DNA from: Flectonema sp. DT1601
Taxonomy: Eukaryota; Euglenozoa; Diplonemea; Diplonemida; Diplonemidae
Length of the DNA stretch: 64,000 nucleotides
Assembly: GCA_964019425.1 (NCBI GenBank)
Contig: OZ025810.1
Location: forward strand, 992,001 to 1,056,000
Direction of reading: 5' to 3'
Part shown: piece after piece, positions 49,887-60,795 of the stretch
Layout: the number at the start of each line of letters is the position of its first letter
Numbering within the stretch: the stretch's first letter is position 1
Position numbers and translations under genes: made by a program
Notes under the pieces: generated by a model
Database searches by the model: none
Told to the model about the DNA's origin: nothing
What the model saw: the letters and a program-made list of their open reading frames with translations, nothing else

Positions 49887-50773
49887 CGATTTCTTACTTA
49901 GGTATCGACACCATGCCGCTCATGGGAAATCATTGTTTCCCATCATTGGATAAGTAAACTAATCAATTTTATTATCTACGTTCTGAACAGACATACTCTT
50001 AACTCATAACCAACATAAGAGAAGTATATGGTGATATTTCTCCCAATCGTAATATTGTTTTCGGCTTTTTTGTAAAAAGAAAACTCTATTTTTTTTTATG
50101 ACCATGAAAATAACGAATCTCAGACAATAACGAACTTTTACTGTTTATATTTAAATATATATTCCCTTTGAGGGAGGGGAGGGTTGTTATCCTTCTTGGT
50201 GTACACTTTGTTTTTTTTTTTTTTTTTTAAAATAGAAACTTATTTAGTTTTAGACTTACTTCTATCTGTATTTCCCCGTTGTGTTTGTTGTTGTTTTTTT
50301 TTCTGAATTCTGAAAAAAAAAAAAAAAAAAAAAACACGACTGACACCAATGAACCCTTTTGACTCCGTTTTTTCAAATTATTGGTTTCTAACTGGTTGTC
50401 TCTGCGGGATGAATTTAAAAAAAAAAAAAAAAAAATTATGTGTGCGTTTATGTTTTGGTAAGGGTCAAAAAAAAAAAAAAAAAAAAACGAGTAATTGCGC
50501 ACTGATGCTGTCCGACATTCAAAATATTCTTTGTTTTATGAACTACAAAGAAATTTGAAGAGGAAAAGCAGCAGATGCTCATACGTCAAATTCTCTGTGA
50601 GACGTGTGTGTCATCTTTTTAATTTATCAAAAAAAAAAAAAAATCGAATTATTCGTTTACTTTACACAGCTGAAAAAAAATATGTAAGGCCTAAGAAAAA
50701 CTAATTTTTTTATTTTTTATTTTTGGTTCTTTTATTTATATGTTTCACACACAAAGAACACAACCTAAACAAA
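49887..50773 (+). other. spacer with perfect hairpin
   Basis: No gene. A perfect hairpin lies at 49922-49943. A22 runs occur near 50313 and 50466, T19 near 50210. Confidence 0.55.
49922..49943 (+). other. perfect 8-bp hairpin 36 nt after the Rab-like stop
   Basis: ATGGGAAA, 6-nt loop, TTTCCCAT. Like the hairpin at 11863 it sits in a 3' flank and has a GGGA/TCCC core. Confidence 0.5.
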
Positions 50774-52846
50774 ATGAGGTCAATTACGGCAGGTTTAGTT
50801 TTTATGACCTGCGCATCAGTGGCGGTTGGAACATCTCATATTCATGTTACGAACAGGGAGGGTGCGAAGATTGCAAGAACCCAGTATTCGATGTTTTTTG
50901 AGACTGAGATTAACTTTGGTAGTGAAGGAGGGATGTATGCTGAATTAGTAAGAAATAGAGATTTTGAAACTCTCGGTCGAGGAGCAGTTTCCTCAGAATC
51001 AAATTACAAACCAACTCCAACCCCATTAAAACCAAAGAGTGAGAGTGATCTTTTGAAGGACTTTAAATTATCGATGAGTGAAGAGCGTCAGAAATTCAAA
51101 GTGAATCCTCCAGGGCCAACTGAAAATGATTACCGTCCATGGAATACAACGGGAAAAGCAACTGCGGAAATCTCAGCACTGTCTGCTCCTTATTTAACAA
51201 ATCCTCATGTCTTGGCATTAACGACAAGCGGAAATGGTGATGGGATTATGAACCCTGGCTATTGGGGAATGAACTTACCAAATGCAACCATTTATGATGT
51301 TTCTCTTTTTGTTAAATCCGATGCTGTCTCAACTGTCACTCTCAAACTCGTTTGTGGAAGTCGCGTCACTGCCTACAGGACGTTTAATGTAAACTCTTCA
51401 TGGTCTCTTCAGGAAGGTCAGATCACAACAAATGCAAACATATCCTGTTCTGATGGACATCTTTTCATCATGCCAAATGAAGAAGGTGTTGTTTACTTTG
51501 ATCACGTGTCGGTGTTTCCAAATAATGCGATCAATGGATTGTTCAGACCTGACTTAATAAAATATATTAAAGACTTTAAACCATCGTTAATCAGACTTCC
51601 AGGTGGTAACTATCTGGAAGGGTTCTCTGTTGACTCAAGATGGGCTTGGAAAACTACTATCGGAGATAGAAGACAACGTGCAGGTCACTACTCACCTTGG
51701 AACTACTGGGTGACTGATGGAATGGGTCTTCATGAAATATTATTACTGTGCGAGTACGTTGGCACAGAACCACTACTATCAATCTACACTGGGTACTCTA
51801 TGACTAAACAATACGTTCCTGTTAATGAATCAGCCCAGTTCGCTAGAGATGCTGTCGATCTTCTCGAATACGTAAACGGCGATACCTCAACTTATTGGGG
51901 TGCTAAGCGAGCAGCTAACGGTCACGCTGCGCCATTCAATGTTAAATATCTTGAAATAGGAAATGAAGAACGTGATTTAACAAGTCAAGGATTCCCACCT
52001 CATTATAAAATGATTTCAGAAGCGGTTTGGGAAAAGGATCCAAATATCTTTGTTGTTGCTTCTGGAGCGATGAAGGCAACCTCAGCGACTGGTAACAGAT
52101 CAAAGTCATGCTTTCCTTGTGTTGGAGGTTGTGGTTTCAATCCTCAAAGATGTGATTCTTGGGACGAGCATACGTACGACTCTCCACAAACAATGGCAGA
52201 CCTTCACAGTCTGTATGACAATTATACACATTCTTGTAGAAGAACTGATGGTAAAGCATGTCCACCAGTCTTTACATTGGAATATGCCGCACGTTCTGAT
52301 CCATTCCTTCAAAATGCCATTGCTGAATCAATCTACCTTATCGGAGCTGAAAAGAATGCTGATGTCGTTCAGGGAACGTCTTTTGCTCCTTTATTTAATA
52401 ATGTTCATGGTACTCAATGGGTTTATGACCTAATCAACTTCAACTCTTCGGCTTCATACGCACTTCCATCATATTATGTTCAGAAAATTTTAAAGGATAA
52501 CCTTGGTGATTATTTATTAGAAACTTCTACTAGTGGAGTTGTTGAGGGAAATACTTGGAATGCGACAGCCAGTATTATCAAGGAGACTAATGAAGTTGTC
52601 ATAAAAATTGGAAATTTTGGAAGTAACGGTTTTGAAGTTAAACTCGACTTTCATGATTTTAAAAGTGTGAAGCCAAATGGAACTGCTCAAATTGTAACCT
52701 CTGAAGCCGAGACTGATAAGAACACTCTCGACTCTCCAACATATGTTCGCGACACCACAGCGACAATTAATGTTTCTCATGTCCCGTTGCAGTTTTATGT
52801 ACCAGCCATGTCAGTTATTGTAATTCGAGCAGCTGTCGAATTGTAA
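50774..52846 (+). CDS. secreted GH51 alpha-L-arabinofuranosidase
   Basis: 690 residues with a signal peptide (MRSITAGLVFMTCASVAVG). N-terminal elements include YSMFFETEINFGSEGGMYAELVRNRDFE, and a carbohydrate-binding-like beta domain lies at ~130-260. The catalytic barrel has PSLIRLPGGNYLEGFS, RAGHYSPWNYW, and KYLEIGNEER with the acid/base Glu, then FTLEYAARSDPF with the likely nucleophile Glu. A C-terminal beta domain follows. GH51 enzymes release arabinose from plant or algal arabinan and arabinoxylan, so the cell probably digests plant-type polysaccharide outside or in food vacuoles. ATG 50774 is chosen over an in-frame TTG 51 nt upstream because the signal peptide starts there. Confidence 0.85.
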   Translation: MRSITAGLVFMTCASVAVGTSHIHVTNREGAKIARTQYSMFFETEINFGSEGGMYAELVRNRDFETLGRGAVSSESNYKPTPTPLKPKSESDLLKDFKLSMSEERQKFKVNPPGPTENDYRPWNTTGKATAEISALSAPYLTNPHVLALTTSGNGDGIMNPGYWGMNLPNATIYDVSLFVKSDAVSTVTLKLVCGSRVTAYRTFNVNSSWSLQEGQITTNANISCSDGHLFIMPNEEGVVYFDHVSVFPNNAINGLFRPDLIKYIKDFKPSLIRLPGGNYLEGFSVDSRWAWKTTIGDRRQRAGHYSPWNYWVTDGMGLHEILLLCEYVGTEPLLSIYTGYSMTKQYVPVNESAQFARDAVDLLEYVNGDTSTYWGAKRAANGHAAPFNVKYLEIGNEERDLTSQGFPPHYKMISEAVWEKDPNIFVVASGAMKATSATGNRSKSCFPCVGGCGFNPQRCDSWDEHTYDSPQTMADLHSLYDNYTHSCRRTDGKACPPVFTLEYAARSDPFLQNAIAESIYLIGAEKNADVVQGTSFAPLFNNVHGTQWVYDLINFNSSASYALPSYYVQKILKDNLGDYLLETSTSGVVEGNTWNATASIIKETNEVVIKIGNFGSNGFEVKLDFHDFKSVKPNGTAQIVTSEAETDKNTLDSPTYVRDTTATINVSHVPLQFYVPAMSVIVIRAAVEL

Positions 52847-52868
52847 TGTGCTTATTTTCTGATTTTGT

Positions 52869-52908
<40 letters not shown>

Positions 52909-53866
52909 CTTGTTGCTGACGTTTTTTATTTAATTTTTATTCGCAACTACAACCAAAATTTAAAAAAAAATAAAAAATCAAAGGGAGGTCTCTTACTGTG
53001 TGAGCTTCTCTTTTTTCTTTGCTTTCCCCAACCTCCTTCCGTTTTTTTTAATTTTATATTTATTTTTTTTTTTTATATTCGGAAAAAACAACTTTAATTC
53101 AAAAGTGAGGATTGGTGTCCCAAAAACCACCTTTTTTTTTGTAATAAAAGTTGTGATATCCTTCTTGTATTTTGAGGGAATAATTATAGACGAGGTTTAG
53201 AAAATAAATATAACAAAATTTTTGTGACATTAATTTGCATCACAAAAAAATAGTAAAAAAAAAAAAAAAAAAAGTAACCCTCAAAGTGAGTATTATTGCA
53301 ATCTCGAGAGTGTTGATGCTTTGTCGGAGTTACAGCAATGTATTTCCGTTCTTTTTTTAAAAAAAAAAAAAAAAAAAAACCAATCAAAATAATAAAAATA
53401 AGACGCTATAGTTATCCGTGTGTCTTTTTATGCGTTACATTTTGGTGATTTTTTGATCACCAAAAACAATACTTTTTTTTTTTTTTTTAGATTGAACGCC
53501 CGTGAAAAGATGTTTTATTTGTCCTCCAGATCAAACGGTTCGGATTTAAAAAAAACAGAATAAAACACAAAAACAACACGTCGTAAGGTTAATATTACTC
53601 CTTTTTTTTTTCTTTCTTTTTTTTTTTCCCCTCTCCACTCTCTCTGTGACATTTGTACCATAACTTAAAAAGTATGCAGGCAGTAGTGTTGTGTTCTCTT
53701 TTATGTGTTTTTCGTACACAAAAAAAAAAAAAAAAAATTCGCGTGCTGAGTGCTGTTCAACAATTAAAGTGCATAGCTACTTCATTAGTTATGTTATTCG
53801 TGGAAATATACTTTTTTGTTTTTTTTTTTTGTTTTTATTTCATTAATTATTTTAAACAGAACAAAC
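52847..53866 (+). other. spacer with a T39 run
   Basis: No gene. T39 at ~52870-52908 is the longest run noticed in the window. A20 near 53254 and A20 near 53360. The acceptor TTTAAACAG (AG 53858-53859) lies 7 nt before the next ATG. Confidence 0.6.
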
Positions 53867-54991
53867 ATGACCAGCAAGGCATCACATACAATAAAATCCT
53901 TAGCTCGAATCGGTTGCGTATCTGAATCTGTAGAAACTCTACTACGAAATGATGTTAGAGACATTGATGTTTGGAATAGGGTTATTCTTGTACTAAAACA
54001 AAAAGGAGATGCGAAAACATCGATTGAAATTTATAATAAACTAATTGATAGGGGAATTCACCCAAATTACAAAACTCATGCGAATCTATTACACTGTTGT
54101 ATCCCTAGAGAACCTTGGTTTGTTGTTAATTTTTTTGAAAATGAAAAAAATTATTCGTTTTTAAAAACTAATACTCACGCTTGGGCAGCACTACTACGCG
54201 CTGCGGGTTGTCTTCGGAAGAGTAATCTAATAACAAGTACCATTATAAAAATGAATACACTAAAGGTACCAACAGATCAGGTAATCGTATCCACAGCAAT
54301 ACGAAGTTACTGCATGTGCGATGATTTGCCTGCGGCTCTTGAGCTGTACCAAAAACATACTTGGAATGATTGTCATTCTGTTAATAGTGTCATTCCAACT
54401 CTGTTGTCGTGTTGTATTAAAACTGATAATTACCAAGTAGGACGTTCTTTAGTTGAAAATTTAAAACAAAAAGACCTCCTCAGTAATGATGTTCGCGCTG
54501 CAGCAGCGTCGTTGTTTTGTTCAAACGGTTTCGAAGCTGTTTCGTATTTGAATGAATTGTTTATTAAAAAGGGTGTCGCAGTCCCGTCAAAAATATATCC
54601 ATCACTAATATCATCTTGTAGTGGTAAAGATGAATGGATTTGCGTAACAAAAATTTTAAAAACAATAAAAAATCCTTCCGAATGCACACCCGCATTCATG
54701 AGAGCAATGCAAATAGCTCTAAGTTTCAAAGGGCTTAATGAATTAGAAGAAATCTTCAATATGATGACTAGAGACACAGCAGCATTCTCTCGATACCTCA
54801 ACTACAGAGGTGTGTTAGGAGCAAAAGGAGCCTTATCACTGATTGATCAAATGGATGCGGAGGGGATACCCGTCAATGTTATTGTATTCAAGTTAGCTGT
54901 TTCTCTTTGTGAGCAATTTCGAGAATTCGAAGACGCATTGCTACTAAGAAAGATGGCAGCCAATGAAAATATCCTACTCAAAGAGTATTAG
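53867..54991 (+). CDS. pentatricopeptide repeat (PPR) protein
   Basis: 374 residues made of ~35-residue helical hairpins, for example DVWNRVILVLKQKGDAKTSIEIYNKLIDRG, HAWAALLRAAGC and VIVSTAIRSYCMCDDLPAALELYQK, with the PPR pattern of small residue, aromatic, and IDRGIHPN-type turns. PPR proteins bind organellar RNA, typically in mitochondria. The N-terminus (MTSKASHTIKSLARIGC) is basic and hydroxylated and may be a targeting peptide. ATG 53867 lies 7 nt after AAACAG; the longer frame would run through the T-tract and is rejected. Confidence 0.75.
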   Translation: MTSKASHTIKSLARIGCVSESVETLLRNDVRDIDVWNRVILVLKQKGDAKTSIEIYNKLIDRGIHPNYKTHANLLHCCIPREPWFVVNFFENEKNYSFLKTNTHAWAALLRAAGCLRKSNLITSTIIKMNTLKVPTDQVIVSTAIRSYCMCDDLPAALELYQKHTWNDCHSVNSVIPTLLSCCIKTDNYQVGRSLVENLKQKDLLSNDVRAAAASLFCSNGFEAVSYLNELFIKKGVAVPSKIYPSLISSCSGKDEWICVTKILKTIKNPSECTPAFMRAMQIALSFKGLNELEEIFNMMTRDTAAFSRYLNYRGVLGAKGALSLIDQMDAEGIPVNVIVFKLAVSLCEQFREFEDALLLRKMAANENILLKEY

Positions 54992-55045
54992 AGGAGTTGT
55001 TGTTATCAAAATTTCAGGTGACACACATTGCGACACAGGTAAACG

Positions 55046-56033
55046 ATGCGAGCGGCAGGAAAACTCACATCCACCGCAAATCCGGTCAGCAAAAGCGAGG
55101 AGACGCACACAGGCGAAAACAGACCGGATACGGTTTGTGGACTCGCAATAATATTATATTGTTTTAAGGAATTCAGTTCTCTTGACTTGTCAATTTTAGT
55201 TTTTTATTTTTTTCCGTCAGGCGTTCCACGTCAGTTCGGTGGACCAAAACATGGCGCAGGTATCGCCAGTGCCTGTGAGGCCGATGTTCCCACAACAGGG
55301 AGGGATGAAATATCCGAATCCGAACCCGCATGGCATGGGAAGGGGGATCCGAATTAGTGGACTGAAGCCAATGGAAGGAGGGAGTTCGTCATCGGGGAGA
55401 GGTCTTCGAATATCAGCCCTCCCTAAAGCAGGTCAAGCAGTTCCTCCACCTCAGTTTCCAGTTAGTGAAAAAGTGAGTTCTCATTCTTCCGAAGGACAAT
55501 GTGATTGCGGACGTGATGCTTGCGATTGTAAAGGTGGCGGAATGTTTGTCGATGCTGATGGTCAATGGGTTCGAAAGATCCCCACTGACACGGAACTCAT
55601 TCTACGATTCCAACGCTCTCTTCCATTCTTTAAAACAAATAATAAACAATTCTTTTTGTATACATCAAAAAGTATTCCTTCAGCAATCATCACTCGAGAT
55701 CATCCCAACTGGGCACCTGACAACAAATCAAAGAAATGTTCTCGTTGTCGGAAGAATTTTTCATTTTTTCTTCGCAGGCATCACTGCAGAGGATGTGGAA
55801 GTGTTGTATGCGGTAAATGTGGTTCAAAAAGACTTCACCAACAAGGAGATTGGAAGAATATCAGAATGTGTGATGAGTGTGATCAACGTAGAAGACGTTG
55901 GACTGAAAAGGAAGTTGTGAAAAAGCAGAAAACTGGAAAACCCGGTCCCACCGCTTCTCCTCCCATGAACGCTGCTGACAGACCAGTTCCAGCACCAAAA
56001 CCATCGGTTAAGACAGTACGACCTCATCCTTAG
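55046..56033 (+). CDS. FYVE zinc-finger protein (start uncertain, possible 5' exon)
   Basis: The main frame carries a FYVE finger (~residues 155-215 of the short form): CSRCRKNF, RRHHCRGCGSVVCGKCGSKR and MCDECDQRR, giving eight zinc ligands and the PI3P-binding RRHHCR core; FYVE proteins bind endosomes. Two starts fit. With a cis intron (55133-55220, donor GTTTGT) exon 55046-55132 adds 29 residues in frame (299 total). With trans-splicing at AG 55219-55220 the start is ATG 55251 (260 residues). The T-rich tract before this AG resembles trans acceptors more than the A-rich cis acceptors. The upstream exon is GC-rich for this window, which suggests coding. N-terminus Gly/Pro/Met-rich, C-terminus Pro/Lys-rich. 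Confidence 0.75.
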
Positions 56034-56990
56034 TGTTTAAATCATTCGATGGTTTGGTTCATATTGAGTGGAAGAATCTTGATTCTTTCAACCGCTATTT
56101 GGATAAGGATAAAAGAAGGAATATTTCCTTACTGTAATCGAGGGGAAGGCCTCTGTAAGTTAAGAATTATAATCATATGTTTTTTTTTTTTTTTTTTTTT
56201 TCTGTTTCATCCAATAAGCATAACCACAAAAAAAAATAAAATAAAAAAAACTTGCCATCTTAAGGAAGTGATTTGTGTCTTTCCGCGTGTTTCGTGTTGT
56301 TTACTGGTTCGTGCTGAAATATTTTTGTTTTTATTCTAAAACAGTTTGTTTTGTTTTCGTTTCGGTTGACTTTTTTTTTTTTTTTTTTTAAAAATTGTTC
56401 AGATTAAGAGCTTTTTTTTTATTATGTCAAATGTTATCTACTTCCCTGTGCTGTCAGTTTTTACTGTCCGCGATTAATAAAAACATATGGCTTACCTGAA
56501 TGGGTTTTAATTTGGAAGCGTTTTGCTGATTACCTTTATCGCTTCGCCGCATGTCGAGAGAGTCCACATAATTCTTGGGAAGTATTCTCGTAATTTTTGG
56601 ATTTTTTTAAATTTTTTTTTTTTTTTTTTTTCCCCCTTTGCAAAGGAAGTTTCACAAAACTTCACTGAAATTCCTGTCACATTATGCTTTGCTATTTATA
56701 GGAAACTGTGAGAACAAGTTACTTTGATTTTTAACCAGTTCCGCATTGGAGGGCAGTTTTTTTTCTTTCTGGAAGCCATTTTTATTTTTGGCTCTTTCCC
56801 GCTGTTTTATTTTTTGTTTTGCAAAATCAGTAAAAAGTAAAAAGCAAAATCCATCAATCTGGTTAGGAAATCTTCTCGCAATTGTTTTAATAAAAAAAAA
56901 AAAAACTATTTTTTTTATTTCACAGAAAACAATCCACAAGGACGGTTTGATGAAAACAAACATTCATTGCCCATCCTCACATTAACAACA
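56034..56990 (+). other. spacer with degenerate element copy E
   Basis: No gene. T21 near 56180 and T22 near 56371; element E at 56391-56508. The TTTTTTATTTCACAG acceptor (AG ~56924-56925) serves the next gene. Confidence 0.5.
56391..56508 (+). repeat. dispersed structured element, copy E (degenerate)
   Basis: No 5' mini-hairpin, but TTCAG...CTGAA and TAAG...CTTA pair across ~75 nt with AAAA...TTTT outside, and TTCAGATTAAG matches copy B. 358 nt after the FYVE stop. Weakest member. Confidence 0.35.
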
Positions 56991-57820
56991 ATGCAAGATT
57001 CAATCCCAGGAATGGGACGATCTCTCAATGCTTGGTATCAGCGGATTGATACAAAAAGAAGAGATTTGGAATTCTACTACTCAGCAGGACCAACCAGAGT
57101 TGTTGATAATCCTCATCTACAACTACTACGAAAACACACGAAGACTAATAACTCATTTATGCCTGGAAGCTCTGGTGTGAAGGGACTTCCACTTGAGCAA
57201 TTTGAAAAAGAGAGGTTAAGTTTGCTTCGAAGTAAATATTCATACAGAAAATACCATTCTGATGATGATGATGACTCGATTACTACCAAGACTCTCTCAG
57301 CAACTTCTGATAAATTAATAAATCAAATTAAAACACCTCCTCGAAGTACTACTTCTTCAAATAGTCAAAAATTATTAAAATTTAAAAGTCGGGGAACTCC
57401 TCCTGTCTCATTACTGTCTACAATACCAAATCTAAGAACCACTTCTACTAAAAGAGTCAGTATCGAAAATAATTGCAGCAGCACAAGCAGTCCAACAGAA
57501 GTTGAAATGCCTCCAATTTGTACATCTCCGACGGTTTGTTCCGTCACATCTACGACAAGTAAAAAAAGTAGTTCATCATCAGCTTCCTCATCTTTATTAA
57601 TAAAACAATTAAAGGAAAGCCTAGCCCGTGAAAAGGAATCTCGTGTTATGATATGCAATGAGCTTAAGGACACCAGGATGAATATTTCTCTTATAAATGA
57701 AGTTCTGGGTCAGTATGTGTTCTCATTATTTGTTGTACTCATTGTGATAAAATTAAAAAATATTTTGAAAAAAAAAACAGGGCGAAACGAAATAGAAGAG
57801 ATCTCAACCCGCCAACCTGA
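56991..57820 (+). CDS. Ser-rich protein with a 3' intron (unknown)
   Basis: Start ATG 56991; an upstream TTG frame extension is unlikely. The protein begins MQDSIPGMGRSLNAWYQRID with a helical segment, then a DDDDD acidic patch and a long Ser/Thr-rich disordered middle, and ends in a coiled coil (LIKQLKESLAREKESRVM). An intron is likely: donor GTATGT at 57713, acceptor AACAG ending 57780, giving 253 residues ending QAKRNRRDLNPPT. An alternative donor GTCAGT at 57709 removes exactly 72 nt and ends at 57833 (EISTRQPEVQK). Without splicing the frame stays open and inserts a hydrophobic segment. Function unknown. Confidence 0.6.
57713..57780 (+). other. probable intron near the end of the Ser-rich gene
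   Basis: GTATGT donor and an A11-CAG end like the HECT intron. It contains no in-frame stop in the unspliced frame, so it could also be retained. Confidence 0.55.
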
Positions 57821-57833
57821 AGTTCAGAAATAA

Positions 57834-58209
57834 TGTTTTTTTTTTTTTTTTTTTTTTGTATTTTTTCACTTACACGGAGAGGAGGAGATTAAAATAAATT
57901 AACAAAAATAAAATATTAGAAAAAATTTAAAAAAAATTAAAAAAAAAATTGAAATATAATCTCTCCCCACCCTTCAGAAATACTACTCATGGATCACCGG
58001 CTACATCACAGTGTGGGGCCAAAACTACAAACGTGTTTTTTGATTGCAAACTTAATGTATTAGTATTTAGTCAGGTTCGTATGAGTTTGATACCACCATT
58101 TTCTTCCCCACTCAGATGACACAACGATTTTAGGTTCGAGTCATCCAAACAAAACAATCGAAGAGGAAGGTTACTATTTCCAAGAGAATAATATTATTAC
58201 TCATCAGGG
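57834..58209 (+). other. spacer
   Basis: No gene. T21 near 57837 and short A/T runs; the acceptor TACTCATCAG (AG ~58206-58207) sits 2-3 nt before the next ATG, an extremely short leader. Confidence 0.5.
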
Positions 58210-59763
58210 ATGATAACAGACTGCCTTCCAGAAGGTAATTACAAGGCAGTCCTCCCCACACAATATGAACAGTTAGAAGAAGTCCCCTACAATGTAATCA
58301 GAAGATGGTTGAAGGTACACGCTCCACATGTTGAAACTGTTAATAAACCTGCTTCTTTATTAAGAAATATTTATAAAAGAACTCCGCTACCGATAACAGC
58401 AAGACATCATTTTGTTATTGCGCATGAGAGATTTGAGCATAAATGTTGTGGATGTGTCAAGGCTATAAAAACAGGTTCAGGTCACCTAATGTGTACGAGA
58501 TGTGGACTACGAGGTCATGAAGCCTGCGCTAAGAAACTCCATCCTAAGAATCGACAACTCGTAAAACCAAGTAGAGAAGAATTTCGTCACATGGCATACC
58601 AGCGAGTCTGCGGGACACAAAATATTGTTATATTTGATACAAGTAGTGAAGCCTGCGATCTATTCGGATTCTATCACGGTCAGAGAGTACTCTCAATAAG
58701 AGGTTCATACTCTGGTCAATACGGATCTATAGTAGGAGTTGGAAGAGAAGATAAAAAACTATACTGCCATTGGGAATCCAATGACAGTTGTCAAGCACTT
58801 TTTGCTGGTCACACGGGAACTCAAAACCCAGAAGATCTTCAACGCTGTCACTGTCTCTGTGTTGTTGGTGTTTGTGCTGCTGAAGGTCGATTTGATCCGA
58901 GACGTGATTCAACGTATTCTTGTATTGATCAGATATTAACGGGAGTTAAACCTGGGGCTTGGATGTTGAACCCAAAAAAGAAATGCTGTCCCCGATGTCA
59001 TCAACCATTTCAAAAACTAACAAAATGTATCGCATGCCGAACCATAACATTTGTAGGAAGAGAATACACTGAAAAGGAATGGGAAACACTTGAAGAAAGT
59101 ATTCCTTACAATACATACCTCGCTTCTCATGATAATGAGAGAAGTTCTATCCACGGAGCTGTTGAGTTGGGTGAATTGAAAGAAGTAAAATTACTCGTTC
59201 AAAACTGTGGAATGTCTGTAGAAGCGACAACCCCTTCACTACTTTACATGTGGAGGGAGAACTTATTTAGAGTTCCACTTCACGTCTGTGTATTGAGTCA
59301 TTTAAAAAACAGATCCTGGCAGGTGTCTCATGAAGTCCGTCTACATGAAGAAGACAAGCAGGTTAAAATGATAAGACTTTTGATTGAACTCGGAGCAGAT
59401 ATCAATAGAAAAGATGCAACAGGAAAGACAGCTCTCCATCTTGCTGCGGAGTTTATGTCAATGTTTGCTCACAAGTCAGGTTCTAGAGAAGATTATTACC
59501 TCTCACAACCAAAAGACTGCGATCCTCATGAACATTGGCCTGCTGGTGTTAGGGTTTTACACACATTAATACAACTCGGTGCTGATCCAGCTCTCAGGAC
59601 TCTCAGCAATGAGCGAGCTATCGATCTTGCAATGCCGATAATATCCCAGAGGTATCCACAAAAGACTCAGGAAAGGTTGAAAGACATTCTGAATCCCAGC
59701 AATGACATCGTTGCGACTGATATTGGAGGTCATTGGGTGTCGCATGGTACTGATGCTCCGTAG
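58210..59763 (+). CDS. C1-domain, ankyrin-repeat protein
   Basis: 517 residues. A C1-type zinc finger at ~66-108 (HHFVIAHERFEHKCCGC, HLMCTRCGLRGHEACAKKL) has the H-C-C-C-C-H-C spacing of diacylglycerol-binding or atypical C1 domains. An SH3-like strand region (~156-195, GQRVLSIRGSYSGQYGSIVGVG) resembles the N-terminal module of the GT15 gene at 720. A CCPRCHQ...CIAC zinc pair (~258-276) follows. The last 210 residues hold ankyrin-like repeats (SSIHGAVELGELKEVKLLV, ADINRKDATGKTALHLAAE, RVLHTLIQLGADPALR). A signalling or membrane-recruited scaffold is likely. No kinase or other catalytic domain is visible. Confidence 0.75.
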   Translation: MITDCLPEGNYKAVLPTQYEQLEEVPYNVIRRWLKVHAPHVETVNKPASLLRNIYKRTPLPITARHHFVIAHERFEHKCCGCVKAIKTGSGHLMCTRCGLRGHEACAKKLHPKNRQLVKPSREEFRHMAYQRVCGTQNIVIFDTSSEACDLFGFYHGQRVLSIRGSYSGQYGSIVGVGREDKKLYCHWESNDSCQALFAGHTGTQNPEDLQRCHCLCVVGVCAAEGRFDPRRDSTYSCIDQILTGVKPGAWMLNPKKKCCPRCHQPFQKLTKCIACRTITFVGREYTEKEWETLEESIPYNTYLASHDNERSSIHGAVELGELKEVKLLVQNCGMSVEATTPSLLYMWRENLFRVPLHVCVLSHLKNRSWQVSHEVRLHEEDKQVKMIRLLIELGADINRKDATGKTALHLAAEFMSMFAHKSGSREDYYLSQPKDCDPHEHWPAGVRVLHTLIQLGADPALRTLSNERAIDLAMPIISQRYPQKTQERLKDILNPSNDIVATDIGGHWVSHGTDAP

Positions 59764-60795
59764 ATACTTTCTCCATTGTGATTTAATGCTGACTGATCCC
59801 CGCGAATAAAGAGATCTTTCAACATCTGTCAATACCACTCTTGCCCCTCAAGGTTGTTATATTAGGTTCGACTGTACTTTGTGATTTACGTTATTGAATT
59901 AGTTGAGGTTGTGTTTTTTTTTTTTTTTTAAATTCTTTATATGTTACATGCGGATGGGTTGTGAGCAATGGAAACCTACCTCCAACAAGGAACTTACAGA
60001 AACATGGAATCAGTGTTGGTTTGCTTTAGTCAAAGCAATCGGACATTGTTCGCTTCTCGGTGGATCTTCGCAGTCCAAGAATTAGAGAACATGAACATAT
60101 GTTTGTAGATTCCGAAACCAACAGTGAAATAGCTATCGACGAACTCAAGCAGGCAAGCAAGCTGGCGGCAACCAACGAAAGGTCTTTTTCTAACAATGGT
60201 GACGGTTACGCATTCATTCTAAAAAACCCAACCATTCAGAGAAGTGTAAAAAATCCCCTAAAAAAAGTCTAACGACAGCATACCAGCACGGGTTAACGCT
60301 CACAGCAATGCGGCGTGATGTTTCTTGGTATTGGTGTTGTTTTGCTGGTGAAAAAAAAAGAGAAACAGCAAATGGGGTACTGGAAGTGGCGATGCCACCG
60401 ACAATAGTGTTAAAGGTTGAGTCGTCAAGTTCAAAATATTTCCCTTTAATATTTATTTGATTTTGAGGTATAAAGAAAAACTAATTTTCATGGGGGCGCT
60501 CTATTTTGACAGCACATATGGGGATTTATCGATACTAACTGTTGGTCTCTCGAACCCTATATTCGTTTTAGCCAGTTTCAAGTTGCTTTATATTTAATCA
60601 TAGTATCAAGTTCCCCACTTGTCTTCCTGCAACTATTACTTTAAAAGATGCTTTTTGAAATGGCAATTGTTTTTGAGTTACCTGTTAGTCACTTTATTAT
60701 AACTAATGTTTATTATAGTTAACTCTGGTATAATACAGATGTTTATTTCTTCATAGATATAATCAAACATTTCATCCCTACAGTCATTTTTAATA
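59764..60795 (+). other. spacer at the end of the homopolymer-rich zone
   Basis: The last long T run (T15) ends near 59931; after it A/T runs stay at nine or fewer. Contains a small doubtful ORF (60099-60272). No T-tract/AG acceptor as strong as those upstream was found for the LRR gene. Confidence 0.5.
60099..60272 (+). CDS. small doubtful ORF
   Basis: 57 residues from an internal ATG (MFVDSETNSEIAIDELKQ...), open leftward to ~60060. Overlaps the end of another short frame (MRMGCEQWKPTSN..., 59949-60085) in a different phase, which could be a decayed or spliced gene. No domain recognised and no clear acceptor. Confidence 0.2.
   Translation: MFVDSETNSEIAIDELKQASKLAATNERSFSNNGDGYAFILKNPTIQRSVKNPLKKV

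Noticed and set aside
58130-58150. tRNA B-box-like GGTTCGAGTC (also 40945, 59865)
   Set aside because: No A box, acceptor stem or anticodon arm at correct spacing.
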